Source: Paenibacillus algorifonticola (GTDB taxonomy: Bacteria; Bacillota; Bacilli; Paenibacillales; Paenibacillaceae). From it: a stretch of DNA of 64,000 nucleotides. A program made the position numbers and the translations under genes. The notes below the pieces were generated by a model. The model did no database searches. It had not been told where the DNA came from and saw nothing but the letters and a program-made list of their open reading frames with translations. Positions 25,115 to 36,319 of the stretch are shown here, in pieces. Position 1 is the first letter of the stretch; every line of letters starts with the position of its first letter. Where the stretch lies: positions 434,001-498,000 of the forward strand of contig NZ_LAQO01000001.1 of assembly GCF_000971975.1 (NCBI RefSeq), written 5' to 3'.

Positions 25115-27679
25115 TTACAGAAAAATATTAGATTCCCTTGCGACCTGCAGCGCCTGGACGCGATTGCTCACACCAAGCTTTCGGTATATGCTCTTAATAT
25201 GCCACTTTATCGTCTCGCTCGCATTGCCGAGCTTGGCGGCAATTTCCTTATTCGCTAAGCCATCAGCAATGAGCCGCAGCACCCGTATTTCCTGCTCCGT
25301 CAAAATCACTTTCGCCTGCTGCTTTTCTTCTGGTTCTACATGCAAAGCAAGAAGCAGATCCCTTACATATTCAAGCGTTACAACGGAGACTCGCTGCCCT
25401 TTATCTTTCTCATTTCCATGCCTAGTCCGTGTATAAGCGATGAGCAGTACGGCCATCGGTTCGCCTTCATCAATGAAGCTGCGAATGTAGCCTTGCGGCT
25501 CGGCAAGCCGCAGCGCTCCCTCCAGATGTGCAAGCGCAGCATCCATTTGGCCCATTTGCTCAAAAATCAAGCTTTGCAAATTCATGCTTTTTATGCGGTC
25601 GCGCAGCCGATTCTCCGCGCTTAATAGCTGGAGCAGCCTTCCCAACAAATGCAGCGCATCCTCCGGTCTGCCGCAGGCAGCAAGCACTCTGGCCAATATG
25701 AGATGCTCAGGCACACGGCTTAGCGATACCTCGTCCGTATGCAGCATGCCGCAATGATGGAGCCAATTTTGCGCCTCTTGGATGAAGCCTTGCCGCAGAG
25801 CGAGACGAGCTTGCTCCGCCTCAATTCGCAAATGGAACAACACTGCATCGGGAGAATCGATGTGCGACTTCAGCTGCATGAGCAGCTCCGCGGCCCGCTC
25901 GCTATTTCCCTTGGCCTGCTCAATTTGTGAAGCGCTAACCGCTAATTGAATCATAATTCGGGCAAAAGGCTTAATATCGTCGCGTCCAAGTGCCTGATTC
26001 GCATAAAACGAAGCTTCATCCAGCCGATTCCATTCATAAAGCAATTTGCTGTACGACACGTTGAGGAAGCCGATAAACGGGTATTGTTTTTTATTCTCCC
26101 ATGCTTTAATCCATTTCAGCAAAAATGCACCCGCCGCATGAAGATCGTTTATAAATGCCAAATGGTCGTCAAAGGCATCATAGCCTTGATAGCGATTGCG
26201 TCCCATCGTTTGAAAAAAACTGCCCTCTGGCATGTATTGCTCCACTAGCTCAAAATAATCCGACGTCAGCTTGAGGTCTTTATGTAAATAGGAAACGATG
26301 GAGCAAAAGAAATAAATATTGCCCATTGCCTGCTTCCAATCCGCTTCGTTTAATTGCCCTTGCAGCGCCGCAAAGCGAATTTGGGCTTGCTCTATTTTGC
26401 GAAAAGCTGCCTTCCATTCGCCCACTCCGAGCAGGACAGAAATATAAAACATTTCGACCATCGGCTTGTCTGCAAAGGCGCTTTCCGGCATGACGGACAG
26501 CCATCTATTTAATACAATGCTTTTGGTTTGCATGAAGGCCATCAGATTCTTTTCCATTAAACGTACGGCATCGCTATACTGCTGGCCTTGCAGAAAATGC
26601 TCAACCGCCTCCTGCTCAAGCCCCCGGCTCTCCAGCCACTGGGCGGCACGAATATGCGCTTGCAGCATTTTATCTGGATTTTTCCTCGCCAGCTGCTGCT
26701 GCAAAAAATCTGAAAGCAAATGATGATACCGATACCAGCCGCGCTGATCGTCTAGCGGGATAATAAATAAATTCAAACGTTCGATTTTTTCTAATTGCTC
26801 CTGGCTGTTGGCACAGCCCGTTACCGCCTCGCATACAGAAGCGTTCAACCTATGTAAAATAGACGTTTCCAGTAGAAACTCGCGCAGCTGAACCGGCAGC
26901 TGACTAAATACTTCCTCCAGCAAATAGTCAGAAATATGATGATGATGCCCATTAAACTGTTCAATCGATTCCGTTATGTTGCGGCTCTGCTTTAAGGAAA
27001 TGGCAGCCAGCTGCAATCCGCTGATCCAGCCCTCCGTCTGGAGACACAGCAGTGTCACCTGTTCTTTCGTTAAATGCAGCTCCGTCATATCGCGAAAAAA
27101 AACAAACCCTTCCTCCAGCTCGAACCGCAAATCGTGCATTTTAATTTGATAATATTCGCCTTTCGCCCGCAGCCTTGCTGTAGGAATGGAAAGTTCATTT
27201 CGACTGGCGATATATATATGAATGTGAGCAGGCAGGTGCTCCAGCAAATAAATGAAAGAATGCTGAATGGCCGGCAGTTCAATAAAGTGAAAATCATCAA
27301 GAATGATGACCAGCTCGCCTTCCAGAGCAGCCAGCTCATCTTGCAGCATGCTCATCGCGGGCTCTGCGGACACCGATGGCCCTTTTTCGATCAAGGATCG
27401 AAGGGACGGAGCAAAGCCGGCAATACGGGCCTGAATGGAAGCTGTCACATAGCTCCAAAATGTAATCCAATCATTGTCATGCACATCCAGTGAAACCCAT
27501 GCCACTGGCGAGCTGCATAATTTTGCCCACCCGCTTAAGGCTGTCGTTTTCCCATAGCCAGCTTGCGCTGCAACTACGGTCAACTTCGCTTTCATTCCCT
27601 CGTCGAGCTTGCTCATCAGCTTCGGCCGAAATAGCAAAGAGCTGCGAATGGGAGGAACATGAAGTTTAATGCTTGCCAT
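25115..27679 (-). CDS. Large ATP-binding LuxR regulator (MalT/LAL type)
   Basis: 854 residues. An N-terminal STAND NTPase carries Walker A AAQAGYGKTTALSGWA and a Walker B-like LVIILDDFHFI. The centre is TPR-like helical repeats. The C-terminus is a LuxR helix-turn-helix: LTEQEIRVLRLIADGLANKE, then GNASETIKWHIKSIYRKLGV. This is the MalT/LAL layout: an inducer and ATP trigger oligomerisation and activation. The ATG follows CGGAGGTG. It stands as a single gene; its regulon cannot be inferred from neighbours with certainty. Confidence 0.93.
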   Translation of the reverse strand: MASIKLHVPPIRSSLLFRPKLMSKLDEGMKAKLTVVAAQAGYGKTTALSGWAKLCSSPVAWVSLDVHDNDWITFWSYVTASIQARIAGFAPSLRSLIEKGPSVSAEPAMSMLQDELAALEGELVIILDDFHFIELPAIQHSFIYLLEHLPAHIHIYIASRNELSIPTARLRAKGEYYQIKMHDLRFELEEGFVFFRDMTELHLTKEQVTLLCLQTEGWISGLQLAAISLKQSRNITESIEQFNGHHHHISDYLLEEVFSQLPVQLREFLLETSILHRLNASVCEAVTGCANSQEQLEKIERLNLFIIPLDDQRGWYRYHHLLSDFLQQQLARKNPDKMLQAHIRAAQWLESRGLEQEAVEHFLQGQQYSDAVRLMEKNLMAFMQTKSIVLNRWLSVMPESAFADKPMVEMFYISVLLGVGEWKAAFRKIEQAQIRFAALQGQLNEADWKQAMGNIYFFCSIVSYLHKDLKLTSDYFELVEQYMPEGSFFQTMGRNRYQGYDAFDDHLAFINDLHAAGAFLLKWIKAWENKKQYPFIGFLNVSYSKLLYEWNRLDEASFYANQALGRDDIKPFARIMIQLAVSASQIEQAKGNSERAAELLMQLKSHIDSPDAVLFHLRIEAEQARLALRQGFIQEAQNWLHHCGMLHTDEVSLSRVPEHLILARVLAACGRPEDALHLLGRLLQLLSAENRLRDRIKSMNLQSLIFEQMGQMDAALAHLEGALRLAEPQGYIRSFIDEGEPMAVLLIAYTRTRHGNEKDKGQRVSVVTLEYVRDLLLALHVEPEEKQQAKVILTEQEIRVLRLIADGLANKEIAAKLGNASETIKWHIKSIYRKLGVSNRVQALQVARESNIFL

Positions 27680-27767
27680 TACTAATGGACACCTCCGAAA
27701 ATGCCTATGTATCGATACTCATTATTTCAGGCCACGCCCTAGTATAGCAGAAAATTGGGCAATAAAA

Positions 27768-27803
27768 ATACGGCCCATACTGTTTGACCAGTACCCGCCG
27801 TAT
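27768..27803 (-). terminator. Terminator downstream of tautomerase-CMD gene
   Basis: ATACGGC-ACTG and CAGT-GCCGTAT pair in a split stem; on the minus strand TTTTTATT follows. Confidence 0.65.
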
Positions 27804-28041
27804 TTGATAGGTTAGCGTATGAAATAACGATTGTTGAGGTGTCCCACAGATGGACAGCGCCTCCAAGCGGAAGCGTTGCCGCCATCTGTAGTATAGGCTG
27901 GCACCATTGGAGCTGGGCAGCTCGGCTGATGCCTTGAGAGGCAAAATGCGTCATATTGTGTCACTAAAAAAAACAGTGCTGTATTCTTGTTTATCATAAT
28001 ATGAAGCAAGCGATTAGAAAATCCCCCGTTTGGGGGGGGAA
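27804..28041. other. Intergenic stretch without a supported gene
   Basis: Between the tautomerase-CMD stop and its terminator about 240 bases hold only short frames on the minus strand with no ribosome site and no family resemblance. A G/C run (CCCCCGTTTGGGGGGG) lies near 28023-28040. I see no RNA gene. Confidence 0.4.
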
Positions 28042-28752
28042 TCAATTCGTTTCTTGAAACAGCTGCTTCGCTGCTTGAATAGCAGCTGCGGCACGCGGCC
28101 AGCCCGCGTAAAAAGCAAGATGGGTTAATGCCTCCACGATCTGCTCCTCCGTCAGGCCATGCTGCCTCCCTAGACGAATATGGAAGGGCAGCTGCTCCGT
28201 CGATCCGCCGGCCACTAATGCGGATATCGTAAGCAGGCTGCGATCCCGAAGCGACAGCTGCTCTCTTTTCCAAACCTCTCCGAAGAGCACCTCCTCCGAA
28301 TATTGGACAAATGCGGGCGCTATATCTCCGAACGTTTGCCGGACATTTGAAGCGATAGCTTCTGGAGGGTTAATCATTTGGGCGATCCCGCTGCCGAACG
28401 TCCAATCCGCAAGCTCCGTCCCGACGAGCATGATGAATACATCTTCCTCGCGAATGGTCAGCTCGCTCGCCAAACGCTGCGCTACCCTTTTATAAAAATG
28501 CTGCTTTTGCACCGTGCTTCTACCAGATTTCAAAGTAATTTGGATAAAAAGCAACTCATCGGTCCGCCTAATATTTAGATAATGGGGACTATAATAAAAT
28601 TCGCTTGCCCGATGCCCATGGAATACTTGAAAAAAATCATCCTCCGGCACATGGAAATGCTCCATAAGTGCACCCATAATGACCTGACTAATGGCTGACA
28701 GCTGTGGCTCATCATATTTATTTTCCAAATAACTGACTCTGACGAATGGCAT
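28042..28752 (-). CDS. Tautomerase-carboxymuconolactone decarboxylase fusion
   Basis: 236 residues from ATG 28752, chosen because GGAGGAAGC precedes it and because it yields MPFVRVSYLE, exposing the N-terminal proline that tautomerases use as catalytic base. Residues 2-125 are tautomerase-like (two 4-OT units, with FIQITLKSGRSTVQKQHFYK). Residues 140-236 are a carboxymuconolactone decarboxylase/AhpD-like domain (RSLLTISALVAGGSTEQLPF, LTEEQIVEALTHLAFYAGWP) but without the CxxC of AhpD. It probably acts on an aromatic-breakdown-type lactone or keto acid. Divergent LysR gene is its likely activator. Confidence 0.85.
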   Translation of the reverse strand: MPFVRVSYLENKYDEPQLSAISQVIMGALMEHFHVPEDDFFQVFHGHRASEFYYSPHYLNIRRTDELLFIQITLKSGRSTVQKQHFYKRVAQRLASELTIREEDVFIMLVGTELADWTFGSGIAQMINPPEAIASNVRQTFGDIAPAFVQYSEEVLFGEVWKREQLSLRDRSLLTISALVAGGSTEQLPFHIRLGRQHGLTEEQIVEALTHLAFYAGWPRAAAAIQAAKQLFQETN

Positions 28753-28883
28753 GCTGGCTTCCTCCTTCAATTGGATGCCCTCATTGTACGCCTTCCCCAT
28801 TTATTTGTATAATTGAATAAAATCATATTCTTATTCAGTTTTATCGAATAAGATTATTAGCTATAAACAAGGAGCTGTTCAGC

Positions 28884-29759
28884 ATGGATTTGAAGGAGTT
28901 AACAACGTTTCAAACGATTGTTCAAGAAGGAAACTTTTCCAAAGCCGCCCTCAAGCTGCATTATGCCCAGTCTACCGTCACTAATCAGGTTCAGCGGCTG
29001 GAGAAAGAGCTTGGCATTCAACTGTTCAAACGGGGCTGGGACGCCGAGCTTACGGCCTCAGGGCAGCTGTTCGCCGCCGAGGTAGGCAAGCTAATTGGAC
29101 ATTGGCATTATGTAGCGGAGCAGGCGAAGGCTTTGCAGCAAGAAGAAATCGGGACGGTCAGCGTAGGAGCGTTAGAATCGCTCGCAAAGCAGGTACTGCC
29201 TGCTTCACTCCGGCGCTTCCAAGCGCATAAGCCTCGTGTTTCCTGCCATTTTGTTATAGGCAACACCGATACTTTGTCTCACGCAGTGCTGCAAGGTAGG
29301 CTCGACTTTGCCATTTGCGGGGAACCTGCTGATTCGACTTCCTTTCGCTTTGAGCCCTTGTTCGAGGAAAAAATCGTCTTTGTGGCAGCGAATGACCATC
29401 CATTAGCAGAAAGGGGAGGCATAGATTTTGCTGAGCTGCTTGCTTATCCTCTTCTCATTGGAGGGGCTACATGCCTTTATTATTTGCGATTATCCAAGCA
29501 GTTTTCACGCTATGACGAATCCCCCCTCCTGCATACGGTCAGCCAAATTTCTGCGATTCCGGCATTTATCCAGCAGACAGACGGTATAGGCGTTGTTCTT
29601 GCTTCGACACAGCTGGCTCCAAATCTTGTTGCCCTTAATGTACAGCTCAAGGATGCTTCCATTCCCATTGGCTTGCTGCAGTTGCGAAATGAGACCTATG
29701 CGGCCACATCGAAGCATCAATTGATGCAATATATCAAAGAGGAGCTGCCACTTGCTTAA
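28884..29759 (+). CDS. LysR-family transcriptional regulator
   Basis: 291 residues. The N-terminal HTH (LTTFQTIVQEGNFSKAALKL, AQSTVTNQVQRLEKELG, QLFKRGWDAELTASGQ) is classical LysR, and the rest is the substrate-binding domain (VSVGALESLAKQVLPASLRR, DFAICGEPADS). It is 131 bases from the divergent tautomerase-CMD gene, the standard position for a LysR activator and its target. The A+T-rich gap holds GAATAAGA/TCTTATTC-like half sites. Ligand unknown. Confidence 0.92.
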   Translation: MDLKELTTFQTIVQEGNFSKAALKLHYAQSTVTNQVQRLEKELGIQLFKRGWDAELTASGQLFAAEVGKLIGHWHYVAEQAKALQQEEIGTVSVGALESLAKQVLPASLRRFQAHKPRVSCHFVIGNTDTLSHAVLQGRLDFAICGEPADSTSFRFEPLFEEKIVFVAANDHPLAERGGIDFAELLAYPLLIGGATCLYYLRLSKQFSRYDESPLLHTVSQISAIPAFIQQTDGIGVVLASTQLAPNLVALNVQLKDASIPIGLLQLRNETYAATSKHQLMQYIKEELPLA

Positions 29760-29889
29760 AGTAAGCTTATAGGTTTATGATAGTCATATAAATGGCTTAC
29801 TCACCTATAATTATTAAGCAAAAATTCATATATCTTATAAATTCATTGTTTCTACTTATAATAACTTTAAAAATAAAGGAGGCATTTTC

Positions 29890-30351
29890 GTGGATCATGT
29901 GGACAAACAAATTTTATTCCATTTGCAAAATCAAGCGAGAATTTCCATGACGGAGCTTGGCAAAAGTGTGGGCCTGTCCCAACCCGCTGTAACGGAAAGA
30001 GTCAGGCGGCTGGAGGAAAAAGGCATTATCGAGGAGTACCGCACGATCATTTCTCCGGAAGAAATTGGCAAGCAATCCGTCGCCTATATGCTGTTTCAGA
30101 CGCGGGATTGCCATGCCTTTCTTGATTTTGTCCATTCCTCTCCCGATGTCATGGAGTGCCACCGCATCAGCGGCCAGCACAATTACTTATTGAAAGTGAT
30201 GACCGACTCCACCCGCTCTCTTGAAGAGTTCGGCAATCAATGCGATAAATATGGCACCTATACCATTTTGATCGTGATGTCGTCACCCATTGATCATAGG
30301 CATCTTATCCCTGCTCTTGCGGAGGCACCGTACCTCACGGATTTAGGCTGA
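29890..30351 (+). CDS. Lrp/AsnC-family regulator
   Basis: 153 residues from GTG 29890, eight bases after AAAGGAGG; no ATG in frame is placed as well. The HTH is DKQILFHLQNQARISMTELG, GLSQPAVTERVRRLEEKGII, followed by a RAM ligand-binding domain (MECHRISGQHNYLLKVMTDS). It should bind an amino acid and control amino-acid metabolism or export. Convergent with an MFS gene six bases away. Confidence 0.92.
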   Translation: MDHVDKQILFHLQNQARISMTELGKSVGLSQPAVTERVRRLEEKGIIEEYRTIISPEEIGKQSVAYMLFQTRDCHAFLDFVHSSPDVMECHRISGQHNYLLKVMTDSTRSLEEFGNQCDKYGTYTILIVMSSPIDHRHLIPALAEAPYLTDLG

Positions 30352-30357
30352 TACAGC

Positions 30358-31569
30358 TCAGCTTCTGTTCGAACGAAAACCATGTTCCTTGGCAAGCCAC
30401 GCGATGAGCAGAGCTACGATTACCAGCAGGAACAGTGCCCATGGGAAGGTAATAACACCAAGCGTTTCGAGCAAAATCGCACCGATTAATCCGCCACCGC
30501 CAATCGCCAAATTCCAGGCCGTCACCAGCATCGATTGCGCTACATCTGCGTGATCGCCAGCGGCTTCGGCCACCGCTGTCTGCAGCAGCGTCGCCGCCCC
30601 GCCGAATGTCACCCCCCACAAAGCAATGGCTATATAAATGATCATCGGCTCGCTGCTGCCTATGCCCAGAAGTACGGATGCGATGGCGAAACCCGCAAGG
30701 CTTATTAAGACCATAGTCCGCAGCATGCGGTCAATCAACAGGCCAATGAGTACGATGCCTGCAACCGATGCCACTCCAAAAACAAGTAAAATGACATCAA
30801 CGCGCTCCACAAGCCCGACCACAGCCAAATAAGGCGCTATATACGTATAAAGAATGTTATGTGCAAGCATCCAAGCCAGAACGACGGCTAAGACGGGCCT
30901 TACTCCCGGGATTAGCATTACGCTGTAGAGGGAACGTCTCTTGGCAGAAGGTTGCCCTGCAAAGTCGGGCATCTTCCACATAATCCACAAGATTAGCAGC
31001 ACGGCAAGCAGCGACATCATTCCAAAAACAAACCGCCAGCCCGCAAACACTCCAAGGAAAGTACCTGCCGGAACACCAAGTGCAAGCGCGATCGGTGCAC
31101 CGAGCATCGCTACAGCCATGGCACGGCCCTTCAGCGCATCAGGCACCATGCGGCGAGCATAGCCTGCTGACATGCCCCATAATATGCCGGAGCTAACACC
31201 CGCCATAAAACGGGCAATTATGGTCAGCCCATAACTGGAGGAAAACGCCGTTACGCTGTTGAACAGCAAAAAGCCGAACATACATAGCAGAAGCAGAGGC
31301 CGCCTACGCCAGTTGCTCGTAGCCGCGGTCAAAGGAATGGCTGTCAATAAGGTGCCCAGCGCGTACGAGGTGACCAGTTGACCCGCAAGCGCCTCTGAAA
31401 TATGGAGTCCCTGACCGATTTGCGGCAGCAGGCCTGCGGGAATCGTCTCCGTCAGAATACATATAAATCCTGCCATAGCGAGCGCCAATAATGCGCCCCA
31501 AGGCAGACGATCAGATGCTGGAGCACTGGCTGCCGCACTGCGAGCAGAAGTAAGATGATGCTTGTTCAA
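30358..31569 (-). CDS. MFS transporter (DHA1, sugar-efflux type)
   Basis: 403 residues, about twelve membrane helices. The start ALLALAMAGFICILTETIPA with PAGLLPQIGQGL is the hallmark of the AraJ/YdhP/SotB-like DHA1 group. The apparent start is TTG 31569 (nine bases after GGGAGTGG); the next in-frame ATG lies inside helix 1. Proton-driven efflux of sugars or drugs is likely. Convergent with the Lrp gene; no regulator is adjacent on its own side except a decayed LysR tail. Confidence 0.88.
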   Translation of the reverse strand: MNKHHLTSARSAAASAPASDRLPWGALLALAMAGFICILTETIPAGLLPQIGQGLHISEALAGQLVTSYALGTLLTAIPLTAATSNWRRRPLLLLCMFGFLLFNSVTAFSSSYGLTIIARFMAGVSSGILWGMSAGYARRMVPDALKGRAMAVAMLGAPIALALGVPAGTFLGVFAGWRFVFGMMSLLAVLLILWIMWKMPDFAGQPSAKRRSLYSVMLIPGVRPVLAVVLAWMLAHNILYTYIAPYLAVVGLVERVDVILLVFGVASVAGIVLIGLLIDRMLRTMVLISLAGFAIASVLLGIGSSEPMIIYIAIALWGVTFGGAATLLQTAVAEAAGDHADVAQSMLVTAWNLAIGGGGLIGAILLETLGVITFPWALFLLVIVALLIAWLAKEHGFRSNRS

Positions 31570-31757
31570 TGTAAAACCACTCCCTTAATAAAATGTTAAC
31601 TCGCCAGCAAAGCCATCCATCGTTTTGCTGCTTTAAGTTTACATAAACAGGAGCGTGATTTACATGCACCGAACAAGGTATATGAGTCATTTTTCAATGG
31701 AATTACATGTAGATGTCCATCTATACCGTTAATTTAAAAGTTCATTTAATCCAGCTT

Positions 31758-31995
31758 TTAATAAAAACGCTGCATGCGATTAAATTGGTCAAGCTGCAAA
31801 AACAGCTCCTTCATAAATGCCTCGCTTGCTGCGGTCAGCTTTTTTTCTGATGCACCCAATATAAATGCACGACGGGCTTTTCTTTAATCGGTATCGGAAT
31901 GATTTGTCCTGTAGCCACATAAGGGTCCATTTTCAGCGACATATCCATATAAAAGCAAATAGCCATTCCTTCCGCAGCTACACATTTTGCTTGGT
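31758..31995 (-). pseudogene. C-terminal remnant of a LysR-family regulator, frameshifted
   Basis: The minus strand reads AKCVAAEGMAICFYMDMSLK, VATGQIIPIPIKEKPVVHLY, WVHQKK, then after one extra A in an A-run, LTAASEAFMKELFLQLDQFN and RMQRFY-stop. That is the last strand-helix part of a LysR effector domain. The DNA-binding half is absent. It ends abruptly near 31995 where an EcsC remnant begins. It probably once regulated the neighbouring MFS gene. Confidence 0.6.
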
Positions 31996-31996
31996 C

Positions 31997-32374
31997 ATGA
32001 GTCTCCTGCTCATTGGCGGGCTAAGATTTCGTGTCTATGGGTATGACACGAAGCATTTTTCCGAGCGAGTTTTCATTCTTAAGGTATTCCAAATGGCATT
32101 CTCCGGAGCCGAGCAACGTGCCAAGCTGTTAAACTCGATTAAATGCTGGGATACTGAAAAAGAGCTGTTCTTCTCAGAAACCGAGTACTCCAAAAACATG
32201 GACTGGGAAACGTTCCAGAAGGAATACCGCGACTCCATCGACTTTAGGAAAATGCTGCAAATGGTGCCGGGGATTGGAGCAGTGGCGGGTGCTTGGGCGA
32301 ATTACACCATTCTTGAGGAGTTAGGCGAAGCCGCAATGAACGCTTATCGGTTGCGAAGATTGAACGATGGCTAG
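31997..32374 (+). pseudogene. C-terminal remnant of an EcsC-family protein
   Basis: From ATG 31997 the frame gives FSERVFILKVFQMAFSGAEQ, FFSETEYSKNMDWETFQKEY and LQMVPGIGAVAGAWANYTIL-EELGEAAMNAYRLRRL, the conserved end of EcsC-family proteins, which are usually 230-270 residues. The N-terminal half is lost and sequence upstream belongs to a LysR remnant on the other strand. No ribosome site precedes it. A dead fragment is the best reading. Confidence 0.65.
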
Positions 32375-32688
32375 TGAAGCTTGGGTTATATGTTTCCTTC
32401 TGTCGTTTTATATCTGCCTCAGTGGCATCCAGTGATGCCTTTATAACCTGCACGATCACCGGAAGGTTCATCGATGTTATTAGGTTATTTGGATGGACCA
32501 TATTCTAGACGTTCCTCACAGCGAGAGGAATAGGCAATCATTTAAGACAAATTAGATATCCGTTTTATGATTAGGAATGCATAATAAAGTTATGCCGCAG
32601 AGTACTCCTGTTAAAACTCAGCTTATTTTTCGGAGAAAATACAGATGTATTAAAGAGACGTCCAATTATAAAAACTGGAGGGTTTTAA
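32375..32688. other. Intergenic stretch, no supported gene
   Basis: About 310 bases between the EcsC remnant and the aldo/keto reductase. A short minus-strand frame (IVQVIKASLDATEADIKRQK) has no start signal and I cannot place it in a family; it may be another remnant. The reductase ribosome site CTGGAGGG is at the end. Confidence 0.4.
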
Positions 32689-33540
<852 letters not shown>

Positions 33541-33555
33541 TGGATACGAACATGA

Positions 33556-33589
33556 GGCTGCAGCAACAAACTAGCTGCAGCCTTTTTTT
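33556..33589 (+). terminator. Terminator of the aldo/keto reductase gene
   Basis: GGCTGCAGC and GCTGCAGCC pair, followed by seven T residues. Confidence 0.88.
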
Positions 33590-33632
33590 CCATTCAATTA
33601 GCGTATTCTCACCATTACTTTAATCTCAGCAA

Positions 33633-36245
<2,613 letters not shown>

Positions 36246-36319
36246 TTAAATTGAGAAAAAACAATTGACCAATGCTATTTGCACACGAGCGAATCGGAGT
36301 CGAAGTCACCCCCGACCTG

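Noticed and set aside
27812..28273. 153-residue minus-strand frame
   Set aside because: Mostly an out-of-frame shadow of the tautomerase-CMD fusion; no ribosome site.
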